64,000 bases of DNA from Sulfolobales archaeon HS-7 (GCA_019704295.1 AP024596.1:744001-808000); one strand, 5' to 3'; positions 32,100-42,287 are shown, counted from the first letter of the stretch. Translations and numbers: made by a program. Notes: generated from the sequence alone by a model not told the origin.

Positions 32100-32657
32100 A
32101 TGAGATGTGATGTATGTGGAAGTAACATGGTAATAGAGGATATACGTAATGGTGAAATTGTTTGTATGAATTGTGGCATTGTTTTAGGACAGATTTATGA
32201 AAATCAAATAAATGATTACTATAGCGATGAACTGATTTATCCCTCATGGAACAGCTCAGATCTGAATCAGAGAAAGCTCAGAATATCGTCTTTTAGAAAA
32301 TATAGGGCATTAATGCGAAGACCTCTCCTCCTTTTTAACCAAAAGATAGCAGCTAATGTTTTTATATCAAAAAAATATAGTCCTAAACTTTTTATTCATT
32401 TGAATTCTCTTAGGGCTAGAAAAATCCTAGAAGATAAGGAAATATTATCATATTATAATAAAATTATTCAAAAAGACTTCTTATCAGGGAGGAGTGATAG
32501 AATTAAAATAGCTTTAGCAATATATTTATATAATGTTAGTCGTGGAAAAAGAAACGACTTTGCTTTTTTAAAGAAGATTGGAGTTTCTGAAGCATATTTT
32601 AAGAAAGTCATAAGAAAAATAGGAAGAACCAGGCTCATTCAGCTTATGCAAAACTAG
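32100..32657 (+). CDS. Short TFIIB-like factor (TFB3-like)
   Basis: A 185-residue protein with an N-terminal TFIIB zinc ribbon (CDVCG at 3-7 and CMNCG at about 22-26) and a single helical, cyclin-like region after a basic linker. Full TFB proteins have about 300 residues with two cyclin repeats and a B-reader; both are shortened or missing here. Sulfolobales encode a truncated TFB paralogue (TFB3) induced by DNA damage that works with TFB1, and this protein has that overall build. It is divergent from the hisS operon across a 55-bp gap. Confidence 0.6.
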   Translation: MRCDVCGSNMVIEDIRNGEIVCMNCGIVLGQIYENQINDYYSDELIYPSWNSSDLNQRKLRISSFRKYRALMRRPLLLFNQKIAANVFISKKYSPKLFIHLNSLRARKILEDKEILSYYNKIIQKDFLSGRSDRIKIALAIYLYNVSRGKRNDFAFLKKIGVSEAYFKKVIRKIGRTRLIQLMQN

Positions 32658-33117
32658 TCCCAATTAATCGTAATTCGATATAAATTGATCAAGCCTTTTA
32701 TGAATATAATGAATAAGAAACACTACTTCTCCCATTTTTACACGAGATAGTATTAAATGTGTAATTAACGTGAATAACTAAATAAACTAAAAAGTTATAA
32801 AACACGTCTCTCTAGAATTAAAATTGTTTAATTACTAGTGAAGAAACAATATAAAATCAGTTTATTGAACAAAATCACAAGTAATCTCGCATTTTTTGAT
32901 AATCAAGGCTAGGGATGAGTTTCTCTAGCGGGGTTTTAAGTGGAGATTTCAGCGTTTAGTAATAGACCTAACCGCGTCATCACGATCAGTATCTTAAAGT
33001 ACATTATGGGTTCGTACTTGGAGAACTTAAGGCGCTCGAACTCCCTGACAACTACGTCCTCCAACTCACTCAGGATTTTGATAAGGTCAAAAGGATATTT
33101 ACTCTTCTAACCCAAGT
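32658..33117. other. Intergenic region with MITE and IS debris
   Basis: Contains a repeat A copy (32744-32890) followed by about 220 bp of what looks like decayed transposon DNA (CTCTAGCGGGGTTTTAAG near 32928, similar to IS-end motifs at 57.4 kb). No gene recognised. Confidence 0.4.
32744..32890 (+). repeat. MITE-like repeat A, partial copy
   Basis: ATGTGTAATTAACGTGAATAAC, AAATAAACTAAAAAGTTATAA, TCTAGAATTAAAATTG and AATATAAAATCAGTTTATTGA match the left parts of the complete elements at 48619 and 53692. The other terminus is not visible. Confidence 0.65.
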
Positions 33118-33300
33118 ACTTCAACAGGGAAAACATGCAGCACTAGGGATGAGGATAGCGAGTCCCTACAACGGTTTAGTTTTAAGAGGTGCAAGTTTAT
33201 CAAGACCAAGAACGTCAAGAAATACAACGTTGATCTAGGTACAATTCTAGACTCCCTCTTCCCATAGCTATGTTAGAGGCGAAGCGTGTAGTGCCTTGAA
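33118..33300 (+). repeat. Dispersed repeat R3, copy 3
   Basis: Matches the copies at 5634 and 11614; here it is followed directly by the C-terminus of a TnpB gene, which suggests what the repeat derives from. Confidence 0.6.
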
Positions 33301-33600
33301 GTACTAGATGGAGAAGCACGGCAAGACACTGACCCTTGTGAATCCTGCATTCACATCTAAAACCTGCGTGAGGTGCGGTTACATGAAAGACGACTTAACC
33401 CTTCTTGACCGAGCGTTCTTCTGTACTAAATGCGGATGAGTCACTGATCGTGATTACAACGCTTCCCTGAACATTCTACGTAAATCAGGGTCAGTACGAC
33501 CCTCAGGGCTTGTGAAGCTCCGCCTTCTACCAATACTTAGGTACTAGTAAGGTGGGGCTTGGAAGCAGTAAGCCCTGTTTAGGGGGGTGAGTTCACTTAC
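33301..33600 (+). pseudogene. tnpB: TnpB C-terminal relic with IS200/IS605 right end
   Basis: Plus strand reads [34 protein letters not shown], a stop, then VTDRDYNASLNILRKSG: the zinc ribbon (CxxC...CxxC) and final RuvC segment of TnpB. The RuvC I and II parts are absent. The DNA after it (GGAAGCAGTAAGCCCTG and GGTGAGTTCACTT) resembles the ends at 19.93 and 51.97 kb and runs up to the thyX stop codon. Confidence 0.75.
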
Positions 33601-34349
33601 GAATGTTCATTAGATATGTTGGATATAGTATAGCTACTTCTTGCATTCTGAATACATCTCCATATTCCGTCTCGGGGGACACCCTCTACACATCTCTCTG
33701 AAACAAACTCCTTTTTATCATCTACTGTAATAGGTTCTTTTCTTATCCAGTTCTCGTGAAGTATGCATGACGGTCCTGCATATTTGAATATCCTAGGGTG
33801 CACACTACGTACTTGTTCAAACATAGCCCAGGCAACTTCCCTTATTTCCCATTGGGCCCTGCTGCATAGCCTCAACGCGAAGAAGTTTATCAACTCTCTA
33901 GCATTCATGGTTACAACTATATTCGTGTTTACGCCATTCGGCAAAATATAGCGGGCGTCCTCCTCTGGTACTCCCGATGATAGCAGAGAGAAATACATCT
34001 CATACTCCTTTTTATAAAGTTCCTCTATCTTACCTTCTGCGGAAGGAGGTACTACTGGCTGGTAGTACTGGTCGATAGGTCTCGCAAACCGATGACTGGT
34101 TTGGGTATAAGATGCTATCCTGTGCCTGATTAACTGGTGGGATGCTACGCGAGATATACCCTCAATTGAAAAAGTGTAAGATATATGTTCGAATGGCGAT
34201 AGGTAGTTGTGAAGAAAAGCTTCTCTTATCCATACGTCAACCTCCTCATCGGGTATTTCCCTCCATCCCTTCCTTGTCCTACTTATTTTAGAAGCTATCG
34301 CAACTATTTTTTCCGCATCGTGCAAGTAAGATACTAAGACGACTCTCAT
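33597..34349 (-). CDS. thyX: Flavin-dependent thymidylate synthase ThyX
   Basis: A 250-residue FAD enzyme that makes dTMP from dUMP with methylenetetrahydrofolate-type cofactor. The ThyX motif [17 protein letters not shown] (about 74-90) carries the RHRxxS signature, with [25 protein letters not shown] before it and [16 protein letters not shown] as the second conserved block. There is no ThyA in the window. The gene stands alone, and the IS605 relic reaches to its stop codon. Confidence 0.95.
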   Translation of the reverse strand: MRVVLVSYLHDAEKIVAIASKISRTRKGWREIPDEEVDVWIREAFLHNYLSPFEHISYTFSIEGISRVASHQLIRHRIASYTQTSHRFARPIDQYYQPVVPPSAEGKIEELYKKEYEMYFSLLSSGVPEEDARYILPNGVNTNIVVTMNARELINFFALRLCSRAQWEIREVAWAMFEQVRSVHPRIFKYAGPSCILHENWIRKEPITVDDKKEFVSERCVEGVPRDGIWRCIQNARSSYTISNISNEHS

Positions 34350-34765
34350 AATATGATATACTCTTATTATGCTTAGATTTTAACCAACTTTACTCCTTAA
34401 TACTCGCCTTTTGCTGTAGCAGTTTGAGTAGATAAGATATAGGTTTATTTAATTCATCTTTATGGAATCAGAGAAGACCTGTGAGAGTGGTTAGCCCATC
34501 ATAAAAAAGAGTTTGTAAATGATAATGTAGTATTAAAGAAGCAAGCATTACCGAAACGCCTAAGCGAAGGCTGATGTAATACGCCTCCCCTTCAATTAAC
34601 ATTCCAGATTAATAACATCATGAACATCAAATTCGATACATTTTCTGAACCACCCTCAGTGACAGTAGAATCCTTTACCGTCGGTGGAAAACGGGAAGTT
34701 GTGCTCGTGAGGTACAGCGTAGTTCACCATTAGAGAAGGTATGGGGTATTTTTCCTAGAAATGTT
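34350..34765. other. Intergenic region with a protein-like relic
   Basis: About 415 bp. At 34620-34735 the plus strand reads NIKFDTFSEPPSVTVESFTV-GGKREVVLVRYSVVHH before a stop, which looks like the middle of a transposase or similar protein, without start or continuation. The rest is not recognised. Confidence 0.35.
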
Positions 34766-35110
34766 CTAACATATCCTTGTACCTGGTTGCACATCATTAT
34801 CCGTTGTAAGCAGTTGTGGCCTTATCCCTTTCTCCTCGTCGTCTTTACAACCAGCAGCCAATATCATTCCTTGACTTTCGTAACCTCTGATTCTCTTCGT
34901 TCTCAAATTCGTAATAACAACTACTCTTTTATTTACTAAGCTACTTGGCTCGTAGTAATCTGCTATGCCAGATATTATTTGCCTGTATTCTGATCCAATG
35001 TCAACAACTAATTTGAGTAATTTTGTGCCTTCAATTCTTTCTGCCTCCTTTACAACACCTATTCTTAAATCTAACTTCCCGAAGTATTCTATATCGATCT
35101 GCTCACTCAT
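34766..35110 (-). CDS. Methionyl-tRNA synthetase beta subunit / tRNA-binding protein
   Basis: A 114-residue OB-fold tRNA-binding domain of the EMAP/Arc1p/MetG-C type: YFGKLDLRIGVVKEAERIEGTKLLKLVVDIG, RQIISGIADYYEP, NLRTKRIRGYESQGMILAA. In many archaea this domain is a separate protein that assists MetRS. A CsaA-type role is a less likely alternative. It is a single minus-strand gene with about 230 bp of AT-rich DNA upstream that includes TATA-like TTTATATA stretches. Confidence 0.85.
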   Translation of the reverse strand: MSEQIDIEYFGKLDLRIGVVKEAERIEGTKLLKLVVDIGSEYRQIISGIADYYEPSSLVNKRVVVITNLRTKRIRGYESQGMILAAGCKDDEEKGIRPQLLTTDNDVQPGTRIC

Positions 35111-35340
35111 ATTTCATGAGTTTTATCAGAGGAATTTAAGATTTACCAGATTTTTATTTTATATGAAATTATACGTTTTCTATATATATAAATTAAAAAT
35201 TTATAAAGGAGTACAAGGAAAATCTGAAAGAATTGGCATGTGTAAATCCATATCTTCTCTATAACGCTGAAAAATCCTTTTCAATGATAAGTTTTCTTTG
35301 CTTCTGTGAGTTGTCCAGGAATATATTATTATATCTAATA

Positions 35341-36720
35341 TCATGAATTAATAGTATTTTTAGAATACTTATGAACTTTCCCGTTCAATATGTCGTTAAT
35401 TACTCTCTTAGCGTATTCTATAGCGGAGTCAATCAGTGTGTATGTAGCACCGAGATATCCCTGTGGAGAAAGCAAGTCGGGTAATTCCTCCTTTTTTATA
35501 TATCTTAATATTTCTTCATTACTCATTATTAGAGATACAAAATCTCTTCCAGTTTTATCAGCCACTTCGACTATCTTTCTCACTAGTTTATAAGAATCAG
35601 ATCTGTTAAGACCCTTAAGAGTAAGTTTAGTTACTAACGCTTCGGACATTATTCTACCTTGTGTAAGTATTAAATTTTTATATATATTTATTTCATTAAT
35701 CTTAATATTATCTAAAATATAAATTAGATCTATTAATATTTGGTCAACAGTAAGGAAAACATGAGAAATTTCAATCCTTTCGGATGAACTGTTACTTAAG
35801 TCTCTTTCATTCCATAAAGCTATATTTTCCAACGCGGTGATAACAAACCCCCTAATGATCCTAGATAGACCGGATATTCTCTCCGCTGAAAACGGATTGT
35901 TTTTTTGAGGGAGAGAGGAGCTTCCTGCACTTTTATGGATCTCTTCAATTTCTCCAATCTCAGTTCTCATTAATTCCCTTATCTCCACAGCAAATCTCTC
36001 GGCAATCGAAGCCAATACAGCCAAATCAGATATTACCTCTGCTATTCCATCCCGGGGAGCTACTTGTGTAGTAATTGTATAACAAGGTATATTTAACACA
36101 TCTGAAAAATATTGTTGAATACTAGTTCCTGCGTCTCCCCAAGGGGCCATCGTTCCGGTCGCACCAGATATCTTACATAAAACAACCCGCTTTTCCGCAT
36201 CAAAAAGTCTTTCTGTAGCCCTTGAGAACTCGAAAAGGTAATTTGCAAATTTAAAGCCTAATGTTATAGGTAACGCGTGTTGACCATGTGTTCTAGCTAC
36301 CATGATCGTTTTTTTATATCTTATTGAGTATTCTACTAACTTTGATAATATATAATATAATTTTTTATATATTATAGTGAGAGATTCCTTTATCTGCAAG
36401 GAAATGATAGTATCGATTATGTCCGCACTACTCAATCCATAATGTAAATAACGTATTTTACTACCTTTTAGTTCGATTAATTCTAATAATGAGGAGATCT
36501 CATGTTCGGTATTATCGTTAACTTTATCCTCAATATGTATATTATTCAATGTAGAAACTAAATTACTGGCTTCATCGTCTTTTATTATTCCTGCTTTATT
36601 AAGAGCTCCTATTAAATTACGCTCTATTAGTAATATATTATCAAAATAATTTTTCCTACTGAAAATATTCCTCATTTCTTCAGAGCCATACCTAAAGTCC
36701 AAAGGACAGACATCACTCAT
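35341..36720 (-). CDS. purB: Adenylosuccinate lyase
   Basis: A 459-residue fumarase/aspartase superfamily enzyme acting twice in purine synthesis, on SAICAR and adenylosuccinate. Landmarks: RYGSEEMRNIFSRKNYF at the N-terminus, AHLHYGLSSADIIDT-like residues, ARTHGQHALPITLGFKFA (catalytic His), and the signature GSSSLPQKNNPFSAERI (about 264-280). Length is usual. No other purine gene is adjacent. Confidence 0.93.
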   Translation of the reverse strand: MSDVCPLDFRYGSEEMRNIFSRKNYFDNILLIERNLIGALNKAGIIKDDEASNLVSTLNNIHIEDKVNDNTEHEISSLLELIELKGSKIRYLHYGLSSADIIDTIISLQIKESLTIIYKKLYYILSKLVEYSIRYKKTIMVARTHGQHALPITLGFKFANYLFEFSRATERLFDAEKRVVLCKISGATGTMAPWGDAGTSIQQYFSDVLNIPCYTITTQVAPRDGIAEVISDLAVLASIAERFAVEIRELMRTEIGEIEEIHKSAGSSSLPQKNNPFSAERISGLSRIIRGFVITALENIALWNERDLSNSSSERIEISHVFLTVDQILIDLIYILDNIKINEINIYKNLILTQGRIMSEALVTKLTLKGLNRSDSYKLVRKIVEVADKTGRDFVSLIMSNEEILRYIKKEELPDLLSPQGYLGATYTLIDSAIEYAKRVINDILNGKVHKYSKNTINS

Positions 36721-36810
36721 ATATAATATCTCTCCTTACCTCATATATATCGTAAGTTATCCTGACATATTCGTATTAAGACGGATACAATACATTATAA
36801 CTCCACAATC

Positions 36811-36870
36811 CAATATTAAATGCGTAATTAACATTGAATGACTAGATTAAGTAAAAAGGTCAATCCTGTC
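36811..36870 (+). repeat. MITE-like repeat A, short fragment
   Basis: AATATTAAATGCGTAATTAAC, then GAATGACTAGATTAAGTAAAAAGG; matches the terminal 55 bp of the repeat A family. Confidence 0.5.
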
Positions 36871-36884
36871 TTACTGAAAATCTC

Positions 36885-37140
36885 ATATTTTCTTGCTCTC
36901 ATACTAGGAGTTAGGAAACCCCTCGCTTAAACTTTAACGTCTTCGTTTCTTCTCACTTGGTAATACCAAGCACTGGGTGTTACTTTATCTGTAAAAACTA
37001 GGTTACGTACCCTTTCCTGAGACAAAAGTCATTGTTTTCTTTACTTTAACAGAAACTTAGCAAATTTCTACTCTTAAGAACGAGATTTTCCAGTGTTTTC
37101 GAAATTATCTCATTTTTAGTAAAATTGGCGAAATGTCACC
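36885..37140 (-). repeat. Dispersed repeat B with adjoining IS sequence, copy 4
   Basis: On the minus strand it reads TTTTACTAAAAATGAGATAA, TTCGAAAACACTGGAAAATC, AAATTTGCTAAGTTTCTG and later GACGTTAAAGTTTAAGCGAGG and TTTCCTAACTCCTAGTATG, parallel to the plus-strand copy at 56755-57010. Confidence 0.65.
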
Positions 37141-37201
37141 GTTTAAAAAGTATATATTTTTGAATATGGAGAGCCGAAGTAACATTAGAAGAGGATAGCT
37201 C

Positions 37202-37885
37202 TTATTCCTTTAGATGAGTTATGTAATAATCACAGCAGCTTTTAATCGGGCATTTTCCACAGAGTGGTTTTCGGGCTTTGCATGTATTTCTTCCATGAGC
37301 AATCAATAGTAGATGAGCCGCTAAGTACTCGCTAGTAGGGAATAATTGCTTTAACTTCTCTGATACTTGATTATATGTTCGGGATCTTGTTATTCCTAAT
37401 CGATGCGAGACTCTAAAAATATGTGTATCTACTGGGAAAGATAGAGGTGAACCGTATAAGAGAAGTACTACATCTGCAGTTTTCTCTCCGATACCTGGCA
37501 ATGAAGTCAAAAATTTTTTTGCCTCATTAGTGTCATTCTCCAGCAAATTTTTAAACAGAGTAGGACCCAGCGCGTTAATTACTTTTGAAATTTGTATAAT
37601 ATACTTTGTTTTATTATTGTATAGTCCTCCTTTTTTTAAATATTTTTTTAGTAAGTCGGGATCAATTGTTGCTAACTTATCGGGAGTAATTCCCACTTCT
37701 CTATCCAATTCCAAAAATATTTTCATAGCAGTTTTATCGGTAGAGTTTTGAGATAGGACGGTTGCTATTAGGGTCTTAAAGGGATCATGCGTAGAATTGT
37801 ATACATGTAGTGTTACATAGTCTTCATAAGATATCTTGTAAGTATCTTTTAGTAGCTTAAGTATCTTTGAACCGTCACATATCAT
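37202..37885 (-). CDS. nth: Endonuclease III (DNA glycosylase/AP lyase)
   Basis: A 227-residue HhH-GPD base excision repair enzyme that removes oxidised pyrimidines. It has the hairpin motif LTSLPGIGEKTADVVLLLYG (with the catalytic Lys), the catalytic Asp in FPVDTHIFRVSHRLG, and a C-terminal 4Fe-4S loop C-x6-C-x2-C-x5-C (CKARKPLCGKCPIKSCC). It lies 2 bp from the SPOUT methyltransferase gene, followed by ileS, all on the minus strand. Confidence 0.93.
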   Translation of the reverse strand: MICDGSKILKLLKDTYKISYEDYVTLHVYNSTHDPFKTLIATVLSQNSTDKTAMKIFLELDREVGITPDKLATIDPDLLKKYLKKGGLYNNKTKYIIQISKVINALGPTLFKNLLENDTNEAKKFLTSLPGIGEKTADVVLLLYGSPLSFPVDTHIFRVSHRLGITRSRTYNQVSEKLKQLFPTSEYLAAHLLLIAHGRNTCKARKPLCGKCPIKSCCDYYITHLKE

Positions 37886-37887
37886 GC

Positions 37888-38634
37888 TTATTCATCTACT
37901 ATTGCATTAACTATGGATAACGCACAGAAAAGAGCCTCTTCACTTCTGACGTTATAGACCCCTTGTTCTTTCACGAAGTTTAACATAATTCCTCTTCCAA
38001 AAAAAGTCTCTGTAATTCCACCTTTGGGAGGACCAACTACTATCGTGATTCCCTTTTTCCTATAAAGTTTCCTTAAATCCTCCGCACGAGTTAAAGTGTC
38101 ATTTCCATTTCTGCTACCTATAACAAGTCTATCGAGGTTAAGAATATCCTTTTCCGCTACAAATTTTAGTCTATATCCAGAGTAGAATACTGGACCTTTG
38201 TATACTTGGGTCTTATTTTTCCCACTATCAGTAATTATTACCCATTTTGTTCCCTGATCTCGAATATCACCAATCCCTATATTACCCTTTACATTAAGCC
38301 GTATATCCCCTTCAATCCACTCTTTCTCCTTTACACTAGGAGGAATATCGATAGGATCAATAAGTCCAACATAAGTTAGACTCCTTTTCTTTCTAATATT
38401 CTTTCTAGCATATGGTGGGGTAAATAGATAGTCATGTATATTCTTTAATGTAGTTAGAAGTCTCACATCGTTCACATCATCAATTATATATAACGTACTC
38501 ACTCTGAACATAGAGAGATATCTTGCAATAAGTCCATATTTAATAGTTATATTAAGTAGTGATTTCTTTACATAAAATGTGGATGAATAAAGTACAGCTT
38601 CGAAAGGTCTGGCCCTAGGTGGCACAAAAAACAT
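37888..38634 (-). CDS. SPOUT-class RNA methyltransferase (putative)
   Basis: A 248-residue protein of the putative RNA methyltransferase family (PF02598 type). N-terminal PPRARPFEAVLYSSTF leads into a Rossmann-like first half; the middle GDIRLNVKGNIGIGDIRDQGTKWVIITD resembles an inserted OB-like domain; the C-terminal part has the knot signature VVGPPKGGITETFFGRGIMLNFVKEQGVYNVRSEEALFCALSIVNAI. Homologues are linked to N3-methylation of rRNA uridine. It sits between ileS and nth with gaps of 2-3 bp, so the three are one operon. Confidence 0.75.
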   Translation of the reverse strand: MFFVPPRARPFEAVLYSSTFYVKKSLLNITIKYGLIARYLSMFRVSTLYIIDDVNDVRLLTTLKNIHDYLFTPPYARKNIRKKRSLTYVGLIDPIDIPPSVKEKEWIEGDIRLNVKGNIGIGDIRDQGTKWVIITDSGKNKTQVYKGPVFYSGYRLKFVAEKDILNLDRLVIGSRNGNDTLTRAEDLRKLYRKKGITIVVGPPKGGITETFFGRGIMLNFVKEQGVYNVRSEEALFCALSIVNAIVDE

Positions 38635-38637
38635 TTC

Positions 38638-41600
38638 CTACACTTTTTCTATAGAAATTATATATGTATCCCCTTCAATTTCCCATTCTGTACCATTTAG
38701 CTTTACTTCACTCTCGAAAATTACTTCCTTAGCCCTGGTTTCCTCCTTTATAGTATCAACGAACTTTTTGATCTCTTCAATTCTATCTTTGGGACCAGAC
38801 ATTCCTACAACTATATAGTCTGTTATATTTAGATTTAGCTTTTTTCTCATAAACTGTATCCGTCTAATTATGTCCCTTATAATACCTTCAGTTTCTTCCT
38901 CATAACTTACCTCCTTCCTTATAGCTACGATAAACTCACTAGATGAGGAGGCAACGTAATTATTCAATAATATTTCTTTAATTACAAGATGATCTGACTT
39001 TATTAGAAATTCCTTGTCGTCTAATATCACCTTATGAGTTCCTTTGTTTATAATATCGTTATAGATCTCATTCTGATGCGTGGATATGTAGTCAATTATC
39101 TCCTTGCTCATTCGTTTAAAGTCCTTACCTATCGGTCCTACATTTGGTTCGACTTCAACTCTAGCTATTTTACTGAATTCTGTAATAGGAAGGAAATTAA
39201 TTTGTTTTGCATTAATCAAAGACAATATTACATCCTTAACTTGTTCCAATTGAGTATATTTATTTAAGTCTTTCACATATATATTTACCTCTTTTATAGG
39301 CCAGCGAAGTTTTATATTTGCTTTAGCTCTTGCGTTTAAAATTAGGATAGATATTTCTCTAGCTAAACTAATAGCTTTCTCAAGTTCTGAATTTATCAAG
39401 GAGATATCAATTTTAGGAAGCTCTTCCAGCATTACTGAAATTTTTTTATTTATTGTAAAAGTTTGATATAATTTCTCGGAAATGAATGGTATTACAGGGG
39501 AAGCAAGAACCAACCAGTTCTTAAGTACAGTGTACAGTATATAGTACATTGCTATTTTGTCAGGTTCATTGGATTCTTTCCAAGCCCTCTTTCTACTAAC
39601 TTTTAAATAGAACCTGCTTATATCATTAACAATAAAGTCTATTAATAGATTAGTATATTCATGAATTTTGTACTCATTCATACTATTCGTTAATTTTAGT
39701 ATAATACTATTAAATCTGGATAATAAATATTTATCTTCAGTGGTGAAATAACTCTTTATATCGTCAATAGAAATGGAGTCGGGTTGAAAGTTATCTAGAT
39801 TCATATAGACCGATGCGAATACGAATGTGTTCCACACTATTTGAAGTTCCTTTTTTGCTTGTTCTAATGCTTTCCAAGAAAATTTTACATCTTCCCAAAC
39901 TTGATTCCTAAGAAGCCATAGTCTCAATACGTCCCTAGAATATTTCTCTATTACAGTAGAGGGTTCAATATAATTTCCTAAACTCTTATGCATTTCCCTT
40001 CCGTTTTCATCTAGCATCATCCCGTGTACTAAGACGTTAGTATACGGAGTTTTATCTTCCATTATTACGTTACTACGTAACATGCTGAAGAACCATCCTC
40101 TTAGCTGGTCATTGCCCTCAACTACTAGGTCTACTAGTCCTAACTTTTTCCATAACTCTTCTCCCAGTGACGCGTAGAATGCTACGCCGCTATCAAACCA
40201 TACGTCGGCAACGTCTTGGACTCTTTCCATAACACCTCCGCATTCGTTACATCTAATTTTTACTTCATCTATCCACGGCCTATGTAGGTTCTCTGGAACT
40301 TTATTTAACGCTAACACCTTTAATTCTTCTAAGCTGCCCACTACAGTGGTATTTTTGCAATTAATACACTTCCATATTGGTAATGGAGTTCCCCAATAAC
40401 GTTGTCGACTTACGACCCAATCCCTGAGCTCCTTAACCATATTTTCTATTCTACTCTTTCCCCACTGCGGGATCCAGTTGACTCTATTTATCTCTCTCAA
40501 TATTTCCTCTTTTAATCTCGTTACTCTAAAGAACCACTGATTTGTTGCTCTTAGAATTAAAGGAGTTTTACATCTCCAGCAGACAGGATAGTTATGAACA
40601 ATCTTGCCCTTTTTAAATAGAGCATTTCTCTCTTTAAGGTCTGATATAATTTCATCGTTTGTTTCCCTAACGCTCTTTCCAGCGTACTTTCCTGCATCTT
40701 TTAAAAATTCTCCATGATCTCCTACCAACATTATTATGGGAAGTGAGTATTTCTTACCTACCATGAAATCCACGTCTCCATGACCTGGGGCAGAATGAAC
40801 TAAACCTGTGCCCTCTTCTAACGTAACAACTCCTTTTCCGTCAATAACTGTGTGCGAGATATTCCTTTGAAAGTTCAGTAAATCTGATAAGGGGTGAATG
40901 TATTTCATTCCTAATAGCTGTTGCCCACTATATCGTCTTATTATTTCATAATCTTTAATATTGCTCTCTCTCATTACCTCCTCCACTCTTCTGCACGCAA
41001 TGATTAGTATCTCTTTGTTTATTCTAACATCACAATACTCGAAATCAGGATCTATCATTACGGAGACATTAGATGGTATAGTCCAAGGAGTGGTAGTCCA
41101 TATTAGGAGATATTTGTCTTCATTTTCTAATCTAAACTTTACATATATTGATGGATCTTCTATTTCTCTATACTCAGAAACCTCATAATCTGCTAAAGTT
41201 GTCTCACATCTAGGACACCAGTGGAGGACTTCATATCCCTCCTCCAATAACCCTCTCTCATATGCTCTCTTTACCAGCTTCCATGAATTCCCAATATATT
41301 CATTACTCATAGTATAGTACGGATTACTCCAGTCCATCATTACCCCTACATCAGAGAAGCTTTTGGTTAGAGACTCTGCATTACTCTTAGCAAACTGATA
41401 ACATGTGTTTACAAACTTTTCAATTCCTATCTCATTAACTATATCATTTTTTTGTTTCACGCCAAGTTGTTTTTCTATTATCACTTCTATGGGTAATCCA
41501 TGACAATCATAGCCAGGTTGATCCCATACTAATTTACCATTAAGCCGTTGAAATCTTAATATCATGTCCTTGATTATCTTATTCCATATAGTTCCAATAT

Positions 41601-41775
41601 GAGGAATTCCAGACGATGTATATGGCGGACCGTCTATAAAAAGAAATTTCTCCTTGCTACTTAGCGACCTTTCTTTTATTCTTATATATACGTTGTTTTC
41701 TTTCCAAAAACTAATAATTTCCTCTTCAATTGCTTTCTGATCGTAACTACCCTGTATAGCATTGACTACTGTCAT
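38638..41775 (-). CDS. ileS: Isoleucyl-tRNA synthetase
   Basis: A 1045-residue class Ia synthetase. It has the HIGH-type motif PPYTSSGIPHIGTIWNK (about 50-66), the editing (CP1) domain with TTTPWTIPSNV and HSAPGHGDVDF, the tryptophan-rich LVVEGNDQLRGWFFSMLRS, the KMSKS-type motif MHKSLGN, an alpha-helical anticodon domain and the C-terminal extension typical of archaeal IleRS. A CINCKN...CNECGG zinc site is present near 460-500. First gene of ileS-SPOUT-nth. Confidence 0.96.
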   Translation of the reverse strand: MTVVNAIQGSYDQKAIEEEIISFWKENNVYIRIKERSLSSKEKFLFIDGPPYTSSGIPHIGTIWNKIIKDMILRFQRLNGKLVWDQPGYDCHGLPIEVIIEKQLGVKQKNDIVNEIGIEKFVNTCYQFAKSNAESLTKSFSDVGVMMDWSNPYYTMSNEYIGNSWKLVKRAYERGLLEEGYEVLHWCPRCETTLADYEVSEYREIEDPSIYVKFRLENEDKYLLIWTTTPWTIPSNVSVMIDPDFEYCDVRINKEILIIACRRVEEVMRESNIKDYEIIRRYSGQQLLGMKYIHPLSDLLNFQRNISHTVIDGKGVVTLEEGTGLVHSAPGHGDVDFMVGKKYSLPIIMLVGDHGEFLKDAGKYAGKSVRETNDEIISDLKERNALFKKGKIVHNYPVCWRCKTPLILRATNQWFFRVTRLKEEILREINRVNWIPQWGKSRIENMVKELRDWVVSRQRYWGTPLPIWKCINCKNTTVVGSLEELKVLALNKVPENLHRPWIDEVKIRCNECGGVMERVQDVADVWFDSGVAFYASLGEELWKKLGLVDLVVEGNDQLRGWFFSMLRSNVIMEDKTPYTNVLVHGMMLDENGREMHKSLGNYIEPSTVIEKYSRDVLRLWLLRNQVWEDVKFSWKALEQAKKELQIVWNTFVFASVYMNLDNFQPDSISIDDIKSYFTTEDKYLLSRFNSIILKLTNSMNEYKIHEYTNLLIDFIVNDISRFYLKVSRKRAWKESNEPDKIAMYYILYTVLKNWLVLASPVIPFISEKLYQTFTINKKISVMLEELPKIDISLINSELEKAISLAREISILILNARAKANIKLRWPIKEVNIYVKDLNKYTQLEQVKDVILSLINAKQINFLPITEFSKIARVEVEPNVGPIGKDFKRMSKEIIDYISTHQNEIYNDIINKGTHKVILDDKEFLIKSDHLVIKEILLNNYVASSSSEFIVAIRKEVSYEEETEGIIRDIIRRIQFMRKKLNLNITDYIVVGMSGPKDRIEEIKKFVDTIKEETRAKEVIFESEVKLNGTEWEIEGDTYIISIEKV

Positions 41776-41822
41776 TCGAATTATGAGATGTTATAATACC
41801 TTATATCCTTATCTATAACGCT

Positions 41823-42287
41823 TTACTTTGAATTTGTATCCTTGTAGTCTATGCTTCTGTTTCTTATTATATACCAAGTTCCTAATCCTTTCGCCCCAAG
41901 CGTGTTTTCGGAGTCTCTGAATTCAACGTCAACTACTACTGCAGTTCTTCCCCCCTTTACTATCCTTGCACTGGATGTAAAAGGCCCTTTATACATTGGA
42001 TTAAGAAAATTCACTTTTAACTCTTGAGTTACCTGATCCTCACCATCATTAATCGTCATAACTGCAAGCCCTCCCGTATAATCTAGCATTGTCATAATAA
42101 CGCCTCCATGGAGAATTCTCCCTGCACGTGTGATTCTCTCAGTATAAGGTAAAATCATTTCAGCGTAACCAGTGTCGACTCTTTTTACTTCAGCGCCTAA
42201 GTATGTAAATATTTGTTCCTCTCTTTTAAAGAAATCATTAATTAGTTTAATGTTATGCATATTCTTCTTAAAGTTATAGATTCTGTC
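41823..42287 (-). CDS. PaaI-type hotdog thioesterase
   Basis: A hotdog-fold acyl-CoA thioesterase: AEMILPYTERITRAGRILHGGVIMTMLDYTGGLAVMTIN carries the HGG-x-D-type active-site helix, followed by VTQELKVNFLNPMYKGPFTSSARIVKGGRTAVVVDVEF. The open frame extends to an ATG at 42338, overlapping the DUF447 gene by 38 bp. I prefer the ATG at 42287 (MDRIYNFKKNMHN), which avoids the overlap and gives 154 residues. The substrate is unknown. Confidence 0.8.
   Translation of the reverse strand, partial: DRIYNFKKNMHNIKLINDFFKREEQIFTYLGAEVKRVDTGYAEMILPYTERITRAGRILHGGVIMTMLDYTGGLAVMTINDGEDQVTQELKVNFLNPMYKGPFTSSARIVKGGRTAVVVDVEFRDSENTLGAKGLGTWYIIRNRSIDYKDTNSK

Larger units (their letters stand above)
36721..37201. 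other. Intergenic region filled with repeat A and repeat B debris
   Basis: About 480 bp. A short piece of repeat A (36811-36870, plus orientation) is followed by an inverted copy of repeat B and its neighbouring IS sequence (36885-37140), which aligns with 56755-57010 on the opposite strand. No gene recognised. Confidence 0.5.
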
